Below are positions 37,836 to 45,214 of a stretch of 50,230 nucleotides of DNA, in pieces. The position numbers were made by a program, and so were the translations under genes. The notes under the pieces are model-generated. The model had not been told where the DNA came from. It did not search any database and was given only the letters and a program-made list of their open reading frames with translations. Every line of letters begins with the position of its first letter. Within the stretch, counting starts at the first letter, position 1. Location of the stretch: positions 1 to 50,230 of the forward strand of contig MHSR01000025.1 of the NCBI GenBank assembly GCA_001822815.1, in the 5' to 3' direction. The DNA comes from Candidatus Terrybacteria bacterium RIFCSPHIGHO2_01_FULL_43_35. GTDB taxonomy: Bacteria > Patescibacteriota > Minisyncoccia > Terrybacterales > GWB1-40-14.

Positions 37836-38006
37836 GCTAGTTGTTGCCCACGAGCCGCGCGAGTGGATGCAACAACTGCATCCCGAGCGCAGCGAGGGAT
37901 TACTTTAGCCTCGCCCAGGGATTACAGCAACGTTGCATCTCTTCGAGTCTGAAGACTCTTCAGAACCTGAATGGCCTGAACGACCCGAGCGAAGTCGAGG
38001 GACTAC
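37836..38006 (-). repeat. composite repeat: hairpin element (37836-37875), 28-nt module, 72-nt repeat (37934-38005) (copy B)
   Basis: gctagttgttgcccacgagccgcgcgagtggatgcaacaa ... 72-nt unit shared with 36336-36407. Confidence 0.9.
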
Positions 38007-38043
38007 TTTTATTATTTATATTTATTTATAGCATATATATATG

Positions 38044-39018
38044 CTATTGCGCATCCACCAAGGCCAGTTGTATCAGATGTTCTAATAATTCGGCGAAACC
38101 CAAACCTCTAGCTTGAGCCTGTTTTGGCAAAAGCGACTGATCGGTTAGACCTGGCAGAGTATTTATTTCAAGTATATGAGGTACGTTATTTTTTAAGATC
38201 ATATCAACCCTCGAATAGTGTCGCGCGCCTATTGCTGCATGAGCCCTTAAAGCCGCCTCCCGTGCCAGCTCAGCCACTTTGTTGTCTATTGGTGCGGGAG
38301 TTATCTCCATGGTTTCTCCGGAATATTTTGCCGAAAAATCAAAAAAATCATGTTTAGGAGGAGGTATTATCTGCGTTAAAGGAAGCGCAAATATCTGCTT
38401 TGTTTTTAAATCCTCAAGCACGCCACAAGTAATCTCAATACCATCTATATATTCTTCCACCAAAATTACTGATCCAAATTTCCATGCTTCGGCCATTGCC
38501 GGCACCAACTGTTTGACATATTTTGCAAAACTAACTCCTACCGAAGAACCAGCCTGTGCAGGTTTAACAAGCCATGAGCCGTTTGGCATAACACGAATTA
38601 TTTCCTTAGCTCTTTCTTCAGGCGGCAGAGAATTTTTAATCATAACCATGCCTTCAGGAATATTTAATCCTGATGCTCGAAAAATTACTCGGCTGATGGA
38701 TTTGTCAAAAGCCAAGGCGCTTGCTCCCACGCGCGAGCCGGTATAGGGAACGCTGAAATTTTCCAATATGGCTTGCAAATGTCCGTCTTCACCCCATTGA
38801 CCATGCGTGGCAAGCAAAGCAACCTTTATATCAGATAATGCCCTTTCTATGGAAACGGTTTTGCCGTCAACATGCCAATAGCCTTCTTTACTTACAATTA
38901 TCGGTTTTATATTACGGTATCGCTCCGCCAAGACGCGCAAAATCATCTGCCCGGAATGAAGAGAAATCTCGTGTTCCGAGGACGGTCCGCCCATTATTAC
39001 CGCTATTGACTGCGCCAT
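38044..39018 (-). CDS. ddl: D-alanine--D-alanine ligase
   Basis: IMGGPSSEHEISLHSG, GSSVGVSFAK, ILEINTLPGLTDQSLLPKQA. Confidence 0.95.
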   Translation of the reverse strand: MAQSIAVIMGGPSSEHEISLHSGQMILRVLAERYRNIKPIIVSKEGYWHVDGKTVSIERALSDIKVALLATHGQWGEDGHLQAILENFSVPYTGSRVGASALAFDKSISRVIFRASGLNIPEGMVMIKNSLPPEERAKEIIRVMPNGSWLVKPAQAGSSVGVSFAKYVKQLVPAMAEAWKFGSVILVEEYIDGIEITCGVLEDLKTKQIFALPLTQIIPPPKHDFFDFSAKYSGETMEITPAPIDNKVAELAREAALRAHAAIGARHYSRVDMILKNNVPHILEINTLPGLTDQSLLPKQAQARGLGFAELLEHLIQLALVDAQ

Positions 39019-39025
39019 GCTCTAA

Positions 39026-39058
39026 TTTTCGCATAAAAAAAGCCGCGTAGCGAGCGCA
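39026..39058 (-). terminator. candidate terminator downstream of 39089-39361
   Basis: minus strand CTGCG-ctcgcta-CGCGG-C-TTTTTTT. Confidence 0.5.
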
Positions 39059-39088
39059 GTTGGTAAAGCGATAAATAAAGCTTAAATG

Positions 39089-39361
39089 TCACCCTCTCGA
39101 CAATTCTTTTCTTAAATTTTCCGCTTCTTGGAGTATAAATTTGGGGAAATCGGGCATGTACTCTTCCAAAAAAGCTAGTTTTATCTGGTCATCTAAATTG
39201 ACATCGTGAAAAAGCTTTAAAAAGCGTTCGGCTACTTTCGGCGACATTGCGTCATGAGCGCGTTTTATAGCGCGCAAAAGAATAATATGCTGGGCATCGG
39301 CCGAAATCTTATCTCGGTCTTCTTCAGGAAGTAAATTAAATAAATCCAACGGATCGGTCAT
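39089..39361 (-). CDS. small helical hypothetical protein
   Basis: 90 aa ORF in operon-like context. Confidence 0.65.
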   Translation of the reverse strand: MTDPLDLFNLLPEEDRDKISADAQHIILLRAIKRAHDAMSPKVAERFLKLFHDVNLDDQIKLAFLEEYMPDFPKFILQEAENLRKELSRG

Positions 39362-39375
39362 AAAAAATTAAATTT

Positions 39376-40662
39376 TTAAGCCCCGGCCTTAGCTTTTTCT
39401 GGCGAACCCTCAATCATACGCTTGGCCCAGGCAGGCGCGTCAGAATATAATTCGCTTGAAAACAGGTCCTTAACCACCCATTTCATTGTTTTTTCTATGG
39501 CCCACGTAAAAAGCCACAAGAAACTTAAGCCCAAAACGATCGCGCCGCCTTTAAGCGCTCCTTTGTCTATTTTACCCAAACCAGCTTTTTGCAAAAGAGC
39601 TTTTGCTGCCAGCATTGGAGCTGTTGGTGCAGCTATAACATATTGTTCATGATCATTAAGCCAATTTTCTATTTGGCCGAATTTTTGCCCAAGAGCTTGC
39701 ATTTGCGGTGTTTCCTTAATCTTTGATAGTTTTTCTTGTACAGCATCACGCCTGCGCAATAATTGTTCAAGTGTGTATTCGCCTAAACTTATTTCTTCTT
39801 TGCCGAGCTTCGCCAATAAAATATCAGCCTCGGCTTCTTTAACCAATGCTGAATTCCTGAAAGCCGTCTTACTGAAAGCGGATATCGCTTCATAATCAGC
39901 GCCGTTCTTCCAGGCCAAAGTGTGTACTATACTCTTGACCGCTTCGTCATGAACCGCATCATCTTCAAGAAGTTTAAGCGCCACTTTGGCATTTTCCAAA
40001 TTTCCTGCCCCGGCCATGTGCGCCGCAATCAATTTCAAGGCACGGTTTCGCTGTTCTTCATCTTCAATAAGCGCTGTCTTTAAAAGCAAGCCCGTGAATT
40101 CCCTTTTTGCTTTTTGGATTTTATATGCTTCAAGCCGTTCGGCAGAAATACCTTGAACGTCTTTCATAACGGCAAATCTATCAGAATGCAATACTTCATA
40201 TTTTTTTCTTGCCTGCGCAATTTTAATTTCGGCCTTATCCATTTCTTCAGCTGAACCAGCTCCAAGCAAGTTTTGAGTGGTATCATTGAGCCTTCCTTTC
40301 GCTTGCCTTTCTTCGGTAGATTCGTATTTAGATATAACTTCCACCAAAGCGGAGTTTTTCAAATCACCCGCAGCCAAAGCTCGGTTGGCCAATCTTATTT
40401 CTTCACGCAGCTCATCCGCTGCTTTTTCGTCCATCCGTCCATTTTGAACCGCATCTTTCAAATATTCCACACCGCTGTAAAAAATGCCGCGAGCGTAAGC
40501 CTCAAATTCAAAATTATCATTTAACAAATTTATATGTTTCGTTTCCGTGACCGCATCGGATTCAACTATTATATTCTCGGTCTGAATATCCGGGTTTGAA
40601 TCCGGTCTTTTTGTTTCTTTGTAAGCTTCTTGTTCGGGCATAGGATTCTCTGGATTAAACAT
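39376..40662 (-). CDS. hypothetical protein, helical with C-terminal TM
   Basis: 428 aa; charged helical repeats; GGAIVLGLSFLWLFTWAIEK near C-terminus. Confidence 0.75.
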   Translation of the reverse strand: MFNPENPMPEQEAYKETKRPDSNPDIQTENIIVESDAVTETKHINLLNDNFEFEAYARGIFYSGVEYLKDAVQNGRMDEKAADELREEIRLANRALAAGDLKNSALVEVISKYESTEERQAKGRLNDTTQNLLGAGSAEEMDKAEIKIAQARKKYEVLHSDRFAVMKDVQGISAERLEAYKIQKAKREFTGLLLKTALIEDEEQRNRALKLIAAHMAGAGNLENAKVALKLLEDDAVHDEAVKSIVHTLAWKNGADYEAISAFSKTAFRNSALVKEAEADILLAKLGKEEISLGEYTLEQLLRRRDAVQEKLSKIKETPQMQALGQKFGQIENWLNDHEQYVIAAPTAPMLAAKALLQKAGLGKIDKGALKGGAIVLGLSFLWLFTWAIEKTMKWVVKDLFSSELYSDAPAWAKRMIEGSPEKAKAGA

Positions 40663-40702
40663 ATCTTAATTATAATATAAATTTCTTACTTTGTCAATAA
40701 TT

Positions 40703-43246
40703 TTATCTGTTGGTTTCTCCGGGCACGAATGTTGCCGGACCGCTGGTATTTGCGGCAAGCTTAGAACGGCTGAATATCTCGTTTTCAACTTCTGCTTTGG
40801 GCCGGCCCCAGCGCATACGCGAAAGTTCTTTCAATGCCGCTATCGCATCCGGATTACCAGGACTTGGCGGAAACAATTCGGTATTGAACGGCAGGGTATT
40901 TTTACCGTGTACCATTAATTTCACATAATTACTGAAATTATCTATATTAACCAAATCTCGCTCATTAAAAACCGGGGCGAATTGTTTAACCAAAAACTCT
41001 GCATCCTTTGAACCTACACGGAAAGAAATTATTGATCCCACGTTGCCAAAAACAGCTTCGCGTATCTGATCGCTTAATTGCGAAATAAATTGATGAGCAA
41101 TTATTAGATCCAGTTTGTATTTCCGCGCTTCGGAAAGAATAGTAGATATAGAATCGGTCGTGAAATTCTGAAACTCGTCCACATAAAGGAAGAAATCTTT
41201 GCGGTGTTCTTCGGCCATGCTGGCGCGGGACATGGCCGCCATCTGCATTTTGGCAACCAGCACAAGACCCAAAAGCGATGAGTTGACTTCACCGGTTTTG
41301 CCTTTAGAAAGATTGGCTATGAAAATCTTGCCGCTATCCATTATTTCTTTCAAGTCAAAACCCGACTTTGCCTGACCGATTATATTCCGCAGCATTTCAT
41401 TCTCAACAAAACGGCCAACCTTGGAAATAAGATAACCCAACATTTCTGACTTATGAAACTCTGTAGTTTTAGCCATCTCTTTTTCCCAAAAAGCCTTGAC
41501 CATGGGATCACGGACTTTTGCGACTTTGGTGGCGGCGAAGACTTCATCAGTAAAAATGCGCGGTATTTCAGCTATGGTACCCGGATCTTCGGCATCGGCC
41601 ATTAGAGTAAGCATGGCATTGCGCATATTGTGTTCAAACATGGGGCCAATTACTTCTGGTGGAAACAACTTTTCAAAGATGCGGATCATTTCTTGCACCG
41701 CAAAATCTTTTTGCTCCGACGTTTTCCACTCAAGCATATTTAAGCCTATTGGTCTTTCTGTATCTGAGGGATCAAAATATATCACGTCTTCGGCTCTTGT
41801 ACGCGGTACAATCGCAAGAACACTGTCGGCCAAATCACCATGCGGATCAATTACTCCAACGCCGTTCCCGGCAAGTATATCCTGACGAATCATTTCCTGC
41901 AGAAGCGTGGTTTTACCTGTTCCAGTTTGACCTACTATATAAAGATGTCTTCTTCTGTCTTCAATAGCCATGCGCACTAAGGTTTCTTGGCCGCGATAAA
42001 TGTTACGGCCAAGGATAATACCTTCTTTGGACAAATCAACCGGTGGGGCAGACGGCCTAGCTTTAAGAAACTCTACTTTCGGCGTATCCAATGGAACGTT
42101 GGGAAAATGAAATATGCTGGCGATTTCCTCGGAACTTAAAGCGATGCTTTCTTCCGACCTGAATATCCTGAAAGCGTAGCGGAATAAAAGATTTTGCAAG
42201 GACTTGCCGCTTTTGCGCCTACTTCGGAAACTATTCAAATGCGGGTCGCTGAACTGCGCAAAAGCGCCTTCCATATGGATTAAAATCTCTTCGGCTTCGG
42301 GTTCGCTTGGCGCCGAAGCTATAAGTCGTATATTTGTATCAAAAAAAAGTTTTGAGCTTTTGTTTTCTACGGCTTTAATGATCTCCTGATGCATTGGGGT
42401 TATGGGTTGTTGGGATTCCGCAAACCATGGCGTACTTGCGTTGAGAGGACTCATGCGATTTTGTTGCTGTTGCGTTGCTTGGCGCTGCATTTCCTTATTG
42501 CTTTTGCCACCCAAAACTTTACCCATCTCGATTAAGACAGAATGAACGCTGACAGTGACTTCTCTTTTGGCTCTGAAGAAATCGTGGCCGCTTTTTTGCA
42601 TTTGTTTAGCTATCCTTACACTCAACTTTCTTTTTCTGTTGCCGCCCGGTCGTACAACTAACTGTATCGCTGCGCCCTCGCCGGTCTCTTTTAGTTTGCT
42701 TAACGCGTTGGTTATGGTTTCTAAAGGATCTACTTCAAGATTACGGTAAGTTTTTATAGGAAGCGCCCAATGATTAGATAAGACAAGAGTTGCTCCGGCG
42801 CTAATGCCTTGCGGATGAAAAATGTTGTAATCGTTAATTGGCATTATTTCGGCATCAGGATAAAGGCCGTGCACGGCTTTTTCAAAGGCGCTAACCCAAC
42901 GCCGTGGAGCGGCATAATAAAAAGTTATCTCCTCGCCTACATTTGGACTGGCGATCTCAAAAACAATATACGGCCGGCCCAAAATTAATCCTAATATCCC
43001 ACGTTCGCGCATCTGTGTGATACCTGACAATAATTGTTCCATAATACCTATCAAATCCTTTTGGGATCTTTGTTGCTTTTCGCCTACTTCCCTTTCAGTA
43101 AAAACTCTGGGCAGTCGCACTCTTACCAAAGTTAAATTAAGCGCGCGTATTAAAAGATAGTGTTCGCTTAAACGAGAAAATATAAAATAACCCGCCAAGG
43201 CTAATATTCCGACGAAAATAAAAAATATCATATGTGCTTTACTCAA
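40703..43246 (-). CDS. type IV secretion/conjugation-type DNA-translocating ATPase (VirD4/TraG-like)
   Basis: N-terminal TM; YIVGQTGTGKTTLLQEMIRQDILAGNGVGVIDPHGDLAD; FFLYVDEFQNF. Confidence 0.88.
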   Translation of the reverse strand: MSKAHMIFFIFVGILALAGYFIFSRLSEHYLLIRALNLTLVRVRLPRVFTEREVGEKQQRSQKDLIGIMEQLLSGITQMRERGILGLILGRPYIVFEIASPNVGEEITFYYAAPRRWVSAFEKAVHGLYPDAEIMPINDYNIFHPQGISAGATLVLSNHWALPIKTYRNLEVDPLETITNALSKLKETGEGAAIQLVVRPGGNRKRKLSVRIAKQMQKSGHDFFRAKREVTVSVHSVLIEMGKVLGGKSNKEMQRQATQQQQNRMSPLNASTPWFAESQQPITPMHQEIIKAVENKSSKLFFDTNIRLIASAPSEPEAEEILIHMEGAFAQFSDPHLNSFRSRRKSGKSLQNLLFRYAFRIFRSEESIALSSEEIASIFHFPNVPLDTPKVEFLKARPSAPPVDLSKEGIILGRNIYRGQETLVRMAIEDRRRHLYIVGQTGTGKTTLLQEMIRQDILAGNGVGVIDPHGDLADSVLAIVPRTRAEDVIYFDPSDTERPIGLNMLEWKTSEQKDFAVQEMIRIFEKLFPPEVIGPMFEHNMRNAMLTLMADAEDPGTIAEIPRIFTDEVFAATKVAKVRDPMVKAFWEKEMAKTTEFHKSEMLGYLISKVGRFVENEMLRNIIGQAKSGFDLKEIMDSGKIFIANLSKGKTGEVNSSLLGLVLVAKMQMAAMSRASMAEEHRKDFFLYVDEFQNFTTDSISTILSEARKYKLDLIIAHQFISQLSDQIREAVFGNVGSIISFRVGSKDAEFLVKQFAPVFNERDLVNIDNFSNYVKLMVHGKNTLPFNTELFPPSPGNPDAIAALKELSRMRWGRPKAEVENEIFSRSKLAANTSGPATFVPGETNR

Positions 43247-43652
43247 GTATTATTTTCTTTCTTTTAACCAATTCGTTGAAAAACATGCTGGTCAACGCGT
43301 CATGCAAAGAATCATAAACAAAAGGATCATTCAGACTTTTGACTACTTCAATGGCATGGTCAATACTTTGCTCAAGGGCAATATTAACCAAAATGGCAAC
43401 CTGTTTGTCTGGAGAAATAGAAATAAGTTCTTCTTTGCTAGGAACTTTAGTTGTGCTTTGGCCCTGTTTCATTATCGGTTGCGCAATAAATTGGGGCGTC
43501 TTGGCGCTGATCATACGTTCGGCCACCGCCTCGCGCACTATTTCTTTTTCAGGCTTTTGTTCTTGCGTGCCACTCAAGGCCTGCCGCTTTTCTGCAAGCC
43601 TAGCCTCCAAAGCGGCTATTTCCTGTTCTATATGTTGCGGCTGTTCAGTCAT
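43239..43652 (-). CDS. hypothetical protein, overlaps the ATPase gene
   Basis: 137 aa; N-terminal coiled coil EQEIAALEARLAEKRQAL; 8-nt overlap with 43246. Confidence 0.7.
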   Translation of the reverse strand: MTEQPQHIEQEIAALEARLAEKRQALSGTQEQKPEKEIVREAVAERMISAKTPQFIAQPIMKQGQSTTKVPSKEELISISPDKQVAILVNIALEQSIDHAIEVVKSLNDPFVYDSLHDALTSMFFNELVKRKKIILE

Positions 43653-43701
43653 TTTAATAAAAATGCTTAATTCCTATGTATATTATAACACAAAAGAACG
43701 A

Positions 43702-44742
43702 TTAAACCGATTTTAGATTTTTATCTATAAACAAAAAGGACAAAACTGTCCCTAAAATAAAAAGCAGAATTATGATAAATTTCGCAATACCGGCAAAAAT
43801 TATAGATAAAACTCCGGCCACGGATGTTATAACGAGCAAAAAAACTAAAATTTTCTTCTCGCTCCATCCGCGCTTAAGTAAACGATGGTGCAAATGAGTG
43901 GCATCACCGACAAAAATACTTTTGCGGCGCATAAACCTTCCGGCAATGACCCATAAGACATCTATTAAAGGTATGGCAAAAACCAAAAAAGTCGTAGCAA
44001 CTTTGGCGCCGGCAAAAACCGACATAGCGCCCAAAATAAATCCTATAGCTATGCTTGAACCGCCAAGATATATCTTAGCTTTAGGAAAATTCCAGATAAA
44101 AAATCCGAGGGTGGCACCGGCCAAAATAGATGAAAGTATGGCTACCGGCGGTTGAAAAACGCTTGCTGTTAAGGACAGCAACGCCAAGATAATAAAAGCA
44201 ATACTTCCCACTCCCGATGCCAAACCGTCTATTCCGTCCAGCCAATTGAAAGCGTTTGCGAAAACTAATAACCAGATAACGATAAAAATGGTTCCTAAGA
44301 TTGGAATGGAGTCAACACCCGGAAAATTTACCTGCCATTGATCTAATTTTAAAACTCCGCCAAAAGGATTATTTATATAAAATAATCTGACGCCTGACGC
44401 CACTATTACAAAACAAGCGGCTAGTTGAGCATACAGTTGAGTTTGCCACGATAAAGGTTTTATATCATCAACTATTCCTACCACAATAAGGAGCAGGGTT
44501 GCGGCTATTATGGCGGCAATTATTTTGGTTATCACTAAACCTGGATAAAACACCGTTATAAGCACAAAGGTCAAAAATATCGCGGCCCCGCCAAGCATAG
44601 GTTTTGCATGTAAGCCTGCATGCCTACTCCCAAGTCTGCTTAAAACTTTTAACCGTAAGGCTAAAAAACGTATAAAGGCAGTTAACGATAAAGATAAAAA
44701 AATAGCTGTTATTGTGGGCAGGAAAATATAGCTGAAAAACAT
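43702..44742 (-). CDS. undecaprenyl-phosphate GlcNAc-1-phosphate transferase (WecA/TagO-like)
   Basis: multi-TM; KPMLGGAAIFLTF, VGIVDDIKPLSWQTQL, NAFNWLDGIDGLASG, GDATHLHHRLLKRGWSEKKI. Confidence 0.93.
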   Translation of the reverse strand: MFFSYIFLPTITAIFLSLSLTAFIRFLALRLKVLSRLGSRHAGLHAKPMLGGAAIFLTFVLITVFYPGLVITKIIAAIIAATLLLIVVGIVDDIKPLSWQTQLYAQLAACFVIVASGVRLFYINNPFGGVLKLDQWQVNFPGVDSIPILGTIFIVIWLLVFANAFNWLDGIDGLASGVGSIAFIILALLSLTASVFQPPVAILSSILAGATLGFFIWNFPKAKIYLGGSSIAIGFILGAMSVFAGAKVATTFLVFAIPLIDVLWVIAGRFMRRKSIFVGDATHLHHRLLKRGWSEKKILVFLLVITSVAGVLSIIFAGIAKFIIILLFILGTVLSFLFIDKNLKSV

Positions 44743-44857
44743 AATCTAAAATAACCTAAAACTAAAAGCGTAAAGCACAAAAGAATAATCCGTACATATA
44801 ATCGAATGTTAAATTTTGCGCCGTTCTTTTTAATCTTTCGTTTTGCGGTTTGCGTTT

Positions 44858-45214
44858 TTAAATTCGATAGTTAAATCTAAGCAGAGCCATAAGCGCAATA
44901 AACAGAAAAATCTGTAATATTATTGGGAACACGTAAAATATATAAAATAATAAACCTTCGCGATTCTTAATAAAGATGGCGATCGCGGTATTCAAAACTA
45001 AAAGTACCAGCCCCAAAAACGGCACTATATACAAATTCTGCTGAGTACCGAAAATATCACTGCCGCTCAAAATAGAATAGTGTATCACGTAGGGTATTTC
45101 GGAGGGCGGAAATCCTCGCCAGACAATAATCCAAAGCGTTAAATTTATCAACGCGCTACTTAAAACCGAAGTAAAGAAAAGCGTATTTTTAGATTTAAGC
45201 TTTGTCAACTTCAT
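44858..45214 (-). CDS. hypothetical three-TM membrane protein
   Basis: 118 aa, three hydrophobic segments; overlaps 3' end of the ATPase gene. Confidence 0.7.
   Translation of the reverse strand: MKLTKLKSKNTLFFTSVLSSALINLTLWIIVWRGFPPSEIPYVIHYSILSGSDIFGTQQNLYIVPFLGLVLLVLNTAIAIFIKNREGLLFYIFYVFPIILQIFLFIALMALLRFNYRI

Noticed and set aside
21043-38006. Possible CRISPR array from the repeated cgagtctgaa.../cgaggga units
   Set aside because: Only a few dispersed copies, no regular spacers, no cas genes; behaves as REP-like intergenic repeats.
37834-38006. T-box riboswitch upstream of aspS
   Set aside because: No AGGGUGGnACCGCG antiterminator motif or specifier-loop architecture recognised; the same hairpin precedes rpmA.
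39035-39080. tRNA D-arm-like string AGCGCAGTTGGTAAAGCG
   Set aside because: No anticodon arm or T arm follows; the minus strand reads better as a terminator (CTGCG-ctcgcta-CGCGG-C-T7), so the resemblance is probably chance.
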